A stretch of DNA of 64,000 nt, taken from contig DBGCOP010000027.1 of assembly GCA_048360435.1 (NCBI GenBank), forward strand, positions 394,520 to 458,519, written 5' to 3'. Below are positions 14,404 to 22,541 of this stretch, piece after piece. The notes under the pieces are model-generated. The model did no database searches. It saw nothing but the letters and a program-made list of their open reading frames with translations, and had not been told where the DNA came from. The translations under genes were made by a program, and so were the position numbers. Position 1 is the stretch's first letter, and the number at the start of each line of letters is the position of its first letter. Origin of the DNA: Limenecus sp048360435. Its GTDB lineage: Bacteria; Cyanobacteriota; Vampirovibrionia; Gastranaerophilales; Gastranaerophilaceae.

Positions 14404-16413
14404 ATGGAGAAAAAATTTAAAATAGTTTCTAACCATAAACCCGCCGGTGATCAGCCAAAAGCCATAGATGCTCTGGTTGATGGTATTAATTATGGCTGTG
14501 ATGCACAGACTCTTTTAGGCATAACAGGTTCAGGAAAAACTTTTACTATTGCTAATGTTATAGAACGGGTTCAAAAACCTACACTTGTTATTGCACATAA
14601 CAAAACACTTGCTGCTCAACTTTATAATGAATTTAGAGAACTTTTTCCGGAGAATGCTGTTGAATATTTTATCAGCTATTATGACTATTATCAGCCTGAA
14701 GCTTATATACCCAGGACAGATACGTTTATTGAAAAATCTGCAACAATAAATGAAGAAATTGATAGGCTAAGACACAATACAACAAGAAGCTTGTATACAA
14801 GAAAAGATGTAATAGTAATTGCTTCTGTCAGCTGTATATATGGTTTGGGTTCACCGGAAAGTTATTATAAAGGCTCTGTTACATTAAAAGTCGGTCAACA
14901 AATGGAGCGAGACGAGCTTTTAAGACATCTTGTTTCTGCACAATATTCTAGAAATGATTTAGAACTTGATAGGGCTAATTTTAGGGCCAGAGGCGATTTT
15001 GTTGAGGTAATGCCTTCTTATGAGAAGGTTATCACGAGAGTCAGCTTTTTCGGTGATGAGATAGAAAAGATTACGAAGTTAGACAATGTTACGGGTGAAA
15101 TATTAGAAGTTCCTGATTCAACTGTGTTATTTCCTGCTGTTCATTATCTTTCCGATGATGATGATAAAGAAGAAACAATTCGTCTGATTAGAGAAGAGTT
15201 AAAGCTCAGGTTAGGTGAACTTTATGCGCAAAATAAGCTTGTTGAAGCGCAGAGACTTGAACAGCGTGTAAAGTATGACATAGAAATGATTAAAGAAATG
15301 GGCTATTGTTCCGGTATTGAAAATTATTCAAGAATAATCGAACGCCGCCTGCCCGGTTCTCCGCCCAAAACACTTATAGACTATTTTAAGGGTGATTTTT
15401 TGCTTGTTATAGATGAATCTCATGTTACAATTCCTCAGTTAAAAGGCATGTACAGAGGTGATGCAGCAAGAAAAGATGTACTCATTGATTATGGCTTTAG
15501 GCTTCCATGTGCTAAAGATAATCGTCCTCTTACTGATGAAGAATTTTGGGAAAGAGTCGGGCAAAAGATTTTTATTTCGGCAACCCCTGCTCCATTTGAA
15601 CGAAGTATTTCTGATCAAATGGTAGAACAGATCATTCGCCCGACAGGTCTGGTTGATCCTGAAATTGATGTGAGACCTACTAAAAACCAGGTGGATGATT
15701 TACTTGAAGAGATTCAAAAAATAACAGAAAAAAATGAACGTGTCTTAATTACTACTCTGACAAAAAGAATGGCTGAGGATTTGACCGAGTATATGAACCA
15801 GCTCGGTGTAAAGGTCAGATATCTTCATAGTGAAATTCAGTCTCTTGAAAGAGTTGAGATCTTAAGAGATTTGAGGCTTGGTGCTTTTGATGTGTTGATA
15901 GGTGTGAATCTTTTGAGAGAAGGGCTGGATATACCTGAGGTGTCTCTTGTTGCAATTATGGATGCAGACAAAGAGGGCTTTTTACGTTCAGAAACGAGTT
16001 TGATTCAAACAATCGGTCGTGCGGCAAGAAACGCTTGTGGGAAAGTTATTATGTATGCTGATAAGATTACAGAAAGCATGGATAATGCTATTTCTGAAAC
16101 AAACAGACGTCGTAAGATTCAAATGGAATATAACAAAGAACATAATATTATTCCACAAACTATAAAAAAACCGATAGAAAATAATCTTTTGCAGCTTGTT
16201 TCCAGTTACAGAAACCTTGAGGATATAGTTGCTGAAGAAATGGTAGATATGAACCTTTCGGTTTCAGATATTCCTAAGCTTATTGAAAAACTTGAAAAAG
16301 ATATGCATAAAGCTGCCAAGGTACTTGATTTTGAAAGAGCAGCTGAAATACGTGATCAGTTGAAAAAATTAAGAGAAATGTCAAAAGCTGAATCTAAGAA
16401 AAAAGGGCGTTAG
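14404..16413 (+). CDS. uvrB: Excinuclease ABC subunit B
   Basis: 669 residues, full length. Walker A GITGSGKTFT near 38-47, the beta-hairpin region YYDYYQPEAYIPRTDTFIEK, helicase motifs DESHVTIPQ and SATPAPFE, and QTIGRAARN. The C-terminal UVR domain (EKDMHKAAKVLDFERAAEIR) binds UvrC. It verifies DNA damage and hands over to UvrC in nucleotide excision repair. Convergent with the following membrane protein gene, overlapping by 4 bases. Confidence 0.98.
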   Translation: MEKKFKIVSNHKPAGDQPKAIDALVDGINYGCDAQTLLGITGSGKTFTIANVIERVQKPTLVIAHNKTLAAQLYNEFRELFPENAVEYFISYYDYYQPEAYIPRTDTFIEKSATINEEIDRLRHNTTRSLYTRKDVIVIASVSCIYGLGSPESYYKGSVTLKVGQQMERDELLRHLVSAQYSRNDLELDRANFRARGDFVEVMPSYEKVITRVSFFGDEIEKITKLDNVTGEILEVPDSTVLFPAVHYLSDDDDKEETIRLIREELKLRLGELYAQNKLVEAQRLEQRVKYDIEMIKEMGYCSGIENYSRIIERRLPGSPPKTLIDYFKGDFLLVIDESHVTIPQLKGMYRGDAARKDVLIDYGFRLPCAKDNRPLTDEEFWERVGQKIFISATPAPFERSISDQMVEQIIRPTGLVDPEIDVRPTKNQVDDLLEEIQKITEKNERVLITTLTKRMAEDLTEYMNQLGVKVRYLHSEIQSLERVEILRDLRLGAFDVLIGVNLLREGLDIPEVSLVAIMDADKEGFLRSETSLIQTIGRAARNACGKVIMYADKITESMDNAISETNRRRKIQMEYNKEHNIIPQTIKKPIENNLLQLVSSYRNLEDIVAEEMVDMNLSVSDIPKLIEKLEKDMHKAAKVLDFERAAEIRDQLKKLREMSKAESKKKGR

Positions 16414-17108
16414 TAATAATTATTTTTGCTTTCAATATCAAAATGAAGCTGTCCCCAATAATCCGCATATATAGCCAAATTTAGTGTTGTGAAAAATACG
16501 CATATATAATAAAATAATGGACCGATTTTAAAAAAGTTATAAACAAGATATAGTGTCGGAAACACTATAAAAATTGATAGTATTGTTAATATAATAGAGC
16601 AAAGAAGTGTATACACAAGCACATCAGCTACTCCGGATAGTATTTTCGACGGATGCAATCCGTCTTTTATATCGAATTTTTCAGCAAAATTAATAAGTGC
16701 AGTGATTGCAAAGGAAAATATAAAATATCTTATCAGCCATATTGCTATAAGTTGAGGAAGTCCTTCAAAGTTAAAAAGTCCAACGACAAGACTTACAACA
16801 AAAAATCCTATGACTGAAAATGGCAGAAAAAGAATAGTAGCTTTTGTCGCTGTTGTTACAAATTTTATAGGATCAATTAATGGCAGGGTTTCTATTCTCT
16901 GATTTATACGGTTGTTCATTATAATAGTGCAAAAACCCAGATAAAGATAGATTATTATTACTATAAAGAGCAAATTCATGGGGTTACCTGGTTGAGAAGG
17001 GATGATCAGGCTATAAGTCAAATAGATAACATAGCTGAATATTCCCAGCTTTAGCAAGGAATAGTTGTCTTGATATACAGATCTGATAGAATCAACTACT
17101 GACGCCAT
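16410..17108 (-). CDS. Polytopic membrane protein
   Basis: About 232 residues from ATG 17108, which follows AAAGGG; the frame continues to 17156 without a better site. Around five to six hydrophobic helices across the length, and no obvious catalytic motif. The pattern of long helices with a GLHPSKILSGVADVLVY segment is similar to DUF4013-like proteins, but this is a guess. Confidence 0.65.
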   Translation of the reverse strand: MASVVDSIRSVYQDNYSLLKLGIFSYVIYLTYSLIIPSQPGNPMNLLFIVIIIYLYLGFCTIIMNNRINQRIETLPLIDPIKFVTTATKATILFLPFSVIGFFVVSLVVGLFNFEGLPQLIAIWLIRYFIFSFAITALINFAEKFDIKDGLHPSKILSGVADVLVYTLLCSIILTILSIFIVFPTLYLVYNFFKIGPLFYYICVFFTTLNLAIYADYWGQLHFDIESKNNYY

Positions 17109-17206
17109 TATTTTCCCTTTGTGACCTATTATAATATCTATTGTGCAAAGACACAACTACTGCGTATGCTTGATTTTTCTTGTTATTACTGTAAAAAGGC
17201 TTTCTA

Positions 17207-17227
17207 TTGACCACATGGTCTATAAAA
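17207..17227 (+). promoter_or_regulatory. Conserved ACCACATGG element upstream of a TPR operon
   Basis: TTGACCACATGG followed by TCTATAAAA, about 80 bases upstream of the gene at 17295. A near copy (TTAACCACATGG, then ACTAAAA) occurs at 34431-34449 in front of another TPR gene. The core GACCA-CA-TGGTC is a short palindrome. Candidate binding site of a shared regulator. Confidence 0.4.
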
Positions 17228-17294
17228 ATTGATCTCTTGATTTATGGTAATCAAAAGAAAAATATACATAATATTAATATGAGGGGAGAAGTAT

Positions 17295-17633
17295 ATGCTA
17301 AAAGGACTTTCGGGTCAGGATTTTATTAATAAAAGTCTTATTCAACAAAATGATGTTGAAAAGATTAATACAAATAAAAAGAATCCTTACTCTAATATAG
17401 ACAAAAACCTTCTAATAGATGAAACTAATATTTCGAATGAGGCCTTAAAGCTCTATGAAAGAGATCTGGATATTAAAAAATTCTCATCTCTTGCGATGTC
17501 TGATCCTGAAAATTTGAGCCATAATAGTCTTGTTGCTCAAAATGTTTTCTCTATACAGGATGAAAGCTTTGAGAATAAAATTATTGAAGGTATTTTTGAT
17601 AACAAAACTTTTCTTAGGGATTTGTTTGGTTAA
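17295..17633 (+). CDS. Hypothetical protein upstream of a TPR gene
   Basis: 112 residues, polar, probably partly disordered, ending in FLRDLFG. No family recognised. GAGGGGAGAAG is a good ribosome site. Only 7 bases separate it from the following TPR gene, so they form an operon. Confidence 0.65.
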   Translation: MLKGLSGQDFINKSLIQQNDVEKINTNKKNPYSNIDKNLLIDETNISNEALKLYERDLDIKKFSSLAMSDPENLSHNSLVAQNVFSIQDESFENKIIEGIFDNKTFLRDLFG

Positions 17634-17640
17634 GTAGAAA

Positions 17641-18891
17641 ATGGATAGTATAAATTTAGATAGTACAATGAGCCTGTCTGATGTCGAGTTTGACGACAAT
17701 GACAGCTCTTCGACTGATAAAATTACCAGAGCTTATGAATTTTATGCTTCTGGTAGATATTCGGAAGCGCAAAATCTTGTTGAAAATGATCCGAGAATTC
17801 CCCATATGGGCTATGGTCAGGTTCTTTTAGGAAATTGCTATAAACAACTAGGCAATAAAGAAAAGGCAATTAACTGTTGGAAAAGAGCTATTGATATAGC
17901 TCCTTTGGAGTATTCTGCATATATAAATCTTGCAAATGAACAATATTCAAATGGAAATATCAATGAAGCTATTTTGAACTGGCATGTAGCTTGTACAATA
18001 AGACCGGAAAATCCCACTGTAAACTTGAATCTTGCGGTTGCTTATGACAAAAAAAACAGCAGAATAAAGGCAACAAAGTTTTTTGAGCGTTATTTGAGAT
18101 ATGAGACGAGAACAGCTGGAATTGAATATGTTTCAGTAAAAAGAACTATGTCTAATTTAAAAGCACAGGCAGAATTCTATTCAAAAAAACTGGGTTCTTT
18201 TAAAGCAAACAGAGATATTAAAGGTATTGCTGCTGTATATTTGAAAATGATAGCTACCTATGCAAATTTGCCCAGTGTATATAACAACATAGCTGAAATT
18301 TTTTATTTTGATAAAAACTATCAAAAGGCACTCGAATTTTATTTGCTTCTTTATCTTAACTATCCACATTCTATAAAAGTGCTGATAGAAATTGCAAATT
18401 TATGTTATATCTTGCAGCATAAATCATACTCTTATGTGTATTATAAGAGAGCACTTGATTTATTGCCTCAAGGGACTTCTCACTATTCAAGTGTAAGGTC
18501 AAAAATGGCTTCGCTTTCTTCTGTTTTAAGAGATCAGGAGATTATTGATTCTCACTTGCAAAAAGCTCAGGATGCAGAGAAAAATAACGACTACGAAGTT
18601 GCAATAGATGAATATGAAAATTATTTGATACTTACAGAAACAGAAAATCAGGAAATTCAGCTGCTTATAGATAAATACAAAATTTTTGCAAATCCTGAAC
18701 CTTTTGTTATAAATGTTTTGTACAATCAAATTCCTGACCTTATGAATAAGAAAAAGTTGAATGCATGTGTTGAGCTTTGTGATAGAATAATGACACTCTC
18801 AACTGAAAATACAAAAGAAGTTGTGTATGCCATGAAATGTAAATCAGAGTGTAAAAGAATTATAATTGCGCGAGAACAGTTTGGTGTTTAA
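17641..18891 (+). CDS. TPR-repeat protein
   Basis: 416 residues with multiple tetratricopeptide repeats (LLGNCYKQLGNKEKAINCWK, YINLANEQYSNGNINEAILN, EIFYFDKNYQKALEFYLLLY). No signal peptide or membrane helix. Second gene of a three-gene run with the upstream small protein and the downstream Cys-cluster protein, whose start overlaps its stop. Confidence 0.85.
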   Translation: MDSINLDSTMSLSDVEFDDNDSSSTDKITRAYEFYASGRYSEAQNLVENDPRIPHMGYGQVLLGNCYKQLGNKEKAINCWKRAIDIAPLEYSAYINLANEQYSNGNINEAILNWHVACTIRPENPTVNLNLAVAYDKKNSRIKATKFFERYLRYETRTAGIEYVSVKRTMSNLKAQAEFYSKKLGSFKANRDIKGIAAVYLKMIATYANLPSVYNNIAEIFYFDKNYQKALEFYLLLYLNYPHSIKVLIEIANLCYILQHKSYSYVYYKRALDLLPQGTSHYSSVRSKMASLSSVLRDQEIIDSHLQKAQDAEKNNDYEVAIDEYENYLILTETENQEIQLLIDKYKIFANPEPFVINVLYNQIPDLMNKKKLNACVELCDRIMTLSTENTKEVVYAMKCKSECKRIIIAREQFGV

Positions 18892-19288
18892 ATTTTTAAA
18901 AAAGTTTTTCTATAAAAAAATACTCAGACGCACTTATTATCGCTCAGGTCATTGTATTGGCTGTGGTGAATGCTGCCGGCAGATATATGTAAGACACATA
19001 AAAAATGTTGTGCAGACAGAAGAAGAGTTTGAAAAACTAAAGCTTCTTCACCCTTTTTATACCTATCTTAAAGTCATAGGAAAAGATGATATAGGGTTAA
19101 TTTTTGAATGTCAAAACCTTGATAAACAGACCAATAAATGCAAAATACACAAAAAACGGCCAGGAATATGTCGAAGATATCCTGTTGAAGCTATTTTTAT
19201 GATGGGTGGAGAACTCGGCAAAAAGTGCGGATATAAATTTACACCGATTGAATCTTTTGATGAAGTGTTTAAAAGTATTGATAAATAA
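18884..19288 (+). CDS. YkgJ-type cysteine-cluster protein
   Basis: About 134 residues. CIGCGECCRQIY near the N-terminus and CKIHKKRPGICRRYP later form the C-x2-C-x2-CC...C-x8-C pattern of the YkgJ/UPF0153 family, which binds zinc or an iron-sulphur cluster; function not established. Start is unclear: GTG 18884 is chosen, TTG 18866 is possible; both overlap the TPR gene. Confidence 0.72.
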   Translation: MFKFLKKFFYKKILRRTYYRSGHCIGCGECCRQIYVRHIKNVVQTEEEFEKLKLLHPFYTYLKVIGKDDIGLIFECQNLDKQTNKCKIHKKRPGICRRYPVEAIFMMGGELGKKCGYKFTPIESFDEVFKSIDK

Positions 19289-19290
19289 TA

Positions 19291-20475
19291 TTATTTAAAA
19301 TTCTTTATAGAAAACAAAAGTTTATTTAATTTTATATTATGTACTCTTAAAATATTAATCTTTTTGTTCACAAGTTCTGTTGAAATAACAAGTGTGGCTT
19401 CATCTAGTTCTTTTATATTATTTGTTTTTATTCGTTCTTTTAAAAAGTTTTTGCGAGAATGTCCTATCATAATTGGGCATCCGAGAGTTTCAAACTCTTG
19501 GATTCTTTCAATTATTTCATAGTTCTGTTGTGTACTTTTTCCGAATCCCAGGCCCGGGTCAATAATTATATTTTGTTTTGAAATTCCTATTGAAAGTAGT
19601 TCTTCTATTTTATTTGCAAAATAATTGTAAATATCATCAACAACATCTGTATAATTAGTGTCATTTTGCATAATATCAGGAGTCCCTTTTGAGTGGTTTA
19701 AAATTATCGGACAATTGTATTTTTTTACAATAGTAAACATCTTATCATCCCAGTCACCTGCTGATATGTCGTTAATGATATCTGCTCCTGCATTTAATGC
19801 TGCTTCAGCTGTTGATGCATTTCTGGTATCAATACTTATTATAGTTTTGTTATCAAATTTCCTTATTTCTTCAATGACAGGTATCACTCTGTTTTTTTCT
19901 TCTTCAGGAGGAATTTTGTGTGAAAAAGGTCTTGTTGATTCTCCACCAATGTCTATGAAGTCTGCACCTTGTTCTACCATTTCTTTAAAATGCTCAAATG
20001 CTTGCTCTTTATTATAATATTGTCCACCATCAGAGAATGAATCCGGTGTAATATTTAAAATACCCATTAAATATGGCTTTTCGTCCCAATTTATAACAGT
20101 TCCTCTAACAAATGTTTCAGACTTTTTATTTTCAAACAGTGTTGATTTTAGCTCTTCTGCAAGGATGGATAATTTCAATGGCTGAAATTTTAGTTTTTCA
20201 ATAATTTTTCTATGCTGGCTGATTGTTCCGCTTAGAATACAATCAGAAAATTCAATTTTTCCGGTTATTGTTTCTCTGTGCACCGCACAGTCTGTTCCTG
20301 TTGACAGAGCTGTTTGTTTAATTATGTTAGCTTGTGCACAGGAAAGGTTGTATATTTTTAATGTTACAAAAGAGTGCTTTTCAAGACCTTTTCTTGTGTA
20401 GGTTTTGTCAAACCCTATTTCTTTAAGGTCTTTTTCTGTGCAGTTAATTAATTTTAATTTAAATTCATTTTTCAT
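19291..20475 (-). CDS. folP: Dihydropteroate synthase with N-terminal extension
   Basis: 394 residues from ATG 20475. The DHPS barrel starts near residue 135 with YLMGILNITPDSFSDGG (pterin site), continues with GADFIDIGGESTRP and DPGLGFGKS, and ends with GHSRKNFL. It condenses pterin pyrophosphate with p-aminobenzoate in folate synthesis. The first about 130 residues are an extra domain known from some anaerobes, with unclear function. The frame extends to 20559, but that would cross a strong terminator, so 20475 is the right start. Confidence 0.95.
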   Translation of the reverse strand: MKNEFKLKLINCTEKDLKEIGFDKTYTRKGLEKHSFVTLKIYNLSCAQANIIKQTALSTGTDCAVHRETITGKIEFSDCILSGTISQHRKIIEKLKFQPLKLSILAEELKSTLFENKKSETFVRGTVINWDEKPYLMGILNITPDSFSDGGQYYNKEQAFEHFKEMVEQGADFIDIGGESTRPFSHKIPPEEEKNRVIPVIEEIRKFDNKTIISIDTRNASTAEAALNAGADIINDISAGDWDDKMFTIVKKYNCPIILNHSKGTPDIMQNDTNYTDVVDDIYNYFANKIEELLSIGISKQNIIIDPGLGFGKSTQQNYEIIERIQEFETLGCPIMIGHSRKNFLKERIKTNNIKELDEATLVISTELVNKKINILRVHNIKLNKLLFSIKNFK

Positions 20476-20491
20476 ATTAATAAATTTATCA

Positions 20492-20523
20492 CAAAAAAGA
20501 AGTGCTAAAAGTTTTAGCACTTC
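20492..20523 (-). terminator. Intrinsic terminator
   Basis: Minus strand: GAAGTGCTAAAA pairs with TTTTAGCACTTC around one base, then a run of six Ts. It ends the leftward transcript of the 20553-21377 gene and separates it from folP. Confidence 0.88.
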
Positions 20524-20552
20524 ATCATGTTTATTTAATTTTGCTACGAAAT

Positions 20553-21377
20553 TTAGCAATCTAATGCAGTATCAAGTATTGCTTCTGTTACTCTTCTTGT
20601 TACTGTTTTGCCTGAATCTTTATGTTGAACAATATCAGGTATGCCGTCATTGTTTCGGTCAACAGTAGCTTCTTTGAGAGTTCCTGTTCCGGCAACCGCT
20701 CCTGTACCGATTTTTACACCTCTTTTTAAGAGTGATGAACCTTGTATCTGGTGTTCTGCTTTTTCAAAGTTGAGGTATTCTTTGCTTACATTAAGTTTTT
20801 CTTTGACAGCTTTTTCAAAATCTGCTTTTGATAAAGGATTATCTTTATTAATTTTTTTGATTTCTCTTCTGATTTTAGCAACAAAAGCCTTTTTCTCTTT
20901 TGTCAGTTCTTTTAGTTCTGTTTCAACGCCTCTTTTGCTGATGGTTTGAAGAAAATCAAGAGTTTTGTCTGTATATTTTAGAACCTGACCTTTAAAGCTT
21001 TGTTGACCGAGCAATTTACTTGCTTTTACTTTTGCTGATAAAGTTCCGAGCCCTTTGTGAAGCTTGCCTGAAACAGCACTGAAAGGTTTGAAGCTGCCGT
21101 TTAAGAAGTTACAGAATCTTCCACTGACAGCAGCAGCTGTTAATGCGCTGGCACCTGATAAAAGACCTACAACTGTCAATGAACGTATTACCGTTGGGAT
21201 TTTTCCGTATGTAGTGATGTCTGCCTCTTCTGTTTTTCTGGCAATTTCTTTTAATCTTTCCGCTTTAAGCTGATCTTTTTGTGTTTCTTCGTCATCCATT
21301 AGTCTTCGACTGGTGTTTCCGAAGCTAACAGCAGGTTTGAGAGGTTGTGCAGTTGTAAATGAAGTATTGTAGAGCAT
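20553..21377 (-). CDS. Lineage-specific membrane-associated protein with calcium-type loop
   Basis: 274 residues, paralogous in plan to the next gene. N-terminus has KPAVSFGN, then a charged helical region, a hydrophobic segment at about 65-85 (TVVGLLSGASALTAAAVSG), long basic helices, and near the C-terminus DRNNDGIPDIVQ, a thrombospondin-type-3/dockerin-like Ca-binding loop. No classical signal peptide. Family not recognised; function unknown. Confidence 0.7.
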   Translation of the reverse strand: MLYNTSFTTAQPLKPAVSFGNTSRRLMDDEETQKDQLKAERLKEIARKTEEADITTYGKIPTVIRSLTVVGLLSGASALTAAAVSGRFCNFLNGSFKPFSAVSGKLHKGLGTLSAKVKASKLLGQQSFKGQVLKYTDKTLDFLQTISKRGVETELKELTKEKKAFVAKIRREIKKINKDNPLSKADFEKAVKEKLNVSKEYLNFEKAEHQIQGSSLLKRGVKIGTGAVAGTGTLKEATVDRNNDGIPDIVQHKDSGKTVTRRVTEAILDTALDC

Positions 21378-21400
21378 GTTATTAATTCCAAAATTGAAGA

Positions 21401-22228
21401 TTAATCTTCGTATTCTTGTTCTGTTTTATTTTTCTTTTCGGCTATATCGGGGATGCCGTTTTTGTCTTTATCTTTTGCTGTTTCAAGTGTTGCACCGACA
21501 GCAGCACCTGCGCCCAATGTGTTTCCTACTGTTTTATCGATGAGATTGTTTGTAGGCATTAAATCAAGTGATGTTTTAAGATTTTTATATTCTTCAGCAA
21601 TTTTGCTTTTTCCTGAAAGCTTAGTTTGTACTGCTGCTGCAAGATTTTTACCGGTAAGTTTTTTACCTTTTTTGGCTGCTTCATTGATAATTGCTTTTTG
21701 CACACTTTCTTCAATGCTTGCAATTCTTGCTTGTGTGGCTTCGATTTTTGACTCGATACCTCTGCCGCTGTATGTTTTTACCCATTCGAGGGCTTTTTTT
21801 GCATTTGATGTGAGGTATGCTTTTATGCTTTTTTCTTTACCTATTGCGGCTGCTTTTTCTGCTGTTTTTTGTTCGAGTTTAATCAAGCCTTGTTGAACTT
21901 TTTTAGTTACAGGATTCAGAATTTCATTATTCAGTTTAGGATTGTTTCTTATTGCTGATAAAACTTTACCTGCACCTTTTTTTAATGCAAGAGCAGATAA
22001 ACCTGCTGCTGCAAAAATTGTGGCAGTAGTTTTAAAAACACCGTCAGGCATTTGTTCGCTAAAGTCTTTCAGACCTGCGTAGCTGTCTTCCGTTAGTCCG
22101 TTGTCGCCGATCGTATCAATCCAGTCAGCTGTTCTTTCTAAGTTTTCAACTGTCTTTGATGTGCCTTGACCGAAGCTTACTGCCTGTGGTTTGATAGGTG
22201 AGCAATTTACTGAATGTGATTGTATCAT
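21401..22228 (-). CDS. Paralogous membrane-associated protein with calcium-type loop
   Basis: 275 residues. Shares with the 20553 gene the order: short N-terminus with KPQAVSFGQG, a hydrophobic segment (about 70-82, TTATIFAAAGLSALALKKG), basic alanine- and lysine-rich helices, a glycine/alanine segment (NTLGAGAAVGATLETAK) and DKDKNGIPDIAEKK at the end. Tandem duplicates by layout. Only 23 bases separate the two genes; probably one transcript ending at 20492. Confidence 0.7.
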   Translation of the reverse strand: MIQSHSVNCSPIKPQAVSFGQGTSKTVENLERTADWIDTIGDNGLTEDSYAGLKDFSEQMPDGVFKTTATIFAAAGLSALALKKGAGKVLSAIRNNPKLNNEILNPVTKKVQQGLIKLEQKTAEKAAAIGKEKSIKAYLTSNAKKALEWVKTYSGRGIESKIEATQARIASIEESVQKAIINEAAKKGKKLTGKNLAAAVQTKLSGKSKIAEEYKNLKTSLDLMPTNNLIDKTVGNTLGAGAAVGATLETAKDKDKNGIPDIAEKKNKTEQEYED

Positions 22229-22541
22229 TTAATACACTCCGATTCCTATGAAATATTTACTACAATAAGTATAAGACCCCTGAATAATATATTTGCTAAA
22301 ATCATAGCAATTTGTGAATAAATTGTAACATATTTTTTTGTAAAATACTATTATTCATTTGTTTTATGCAAAAAAAAAGCTGCACAGCAGCTTATACTTC
22401 ATAATCTTGGGAGGAGATTTGGGGATTTGTTACATGTATATTAATTCATTATTCTAAAAATGTTTACTATTTTAAGAATAAATTTAATAAAAATTTACAT
22501 TCTATTTAAAAGCATGTATTTTTTGTGCTATGCAGTCTGGG
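22229..22541. other. Intergenic region with no gene
   Basis: Holds the terminator at 22370-22393 and, to its left, the presumed promoter region for the gene starting at 22228. No open frame of note and no structured RNA apart from the terminator. Confidence 0.6.
22370..22393 (-). terminator. Intrinsic terminator downstream of rel
   Basis: Minus strand: AAGCTGC-TGT-GCAGCTT followed by a run of Ts. It lies about 150 bases past the rel stop and ends its leftward transcript. Confidence 0.85.
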
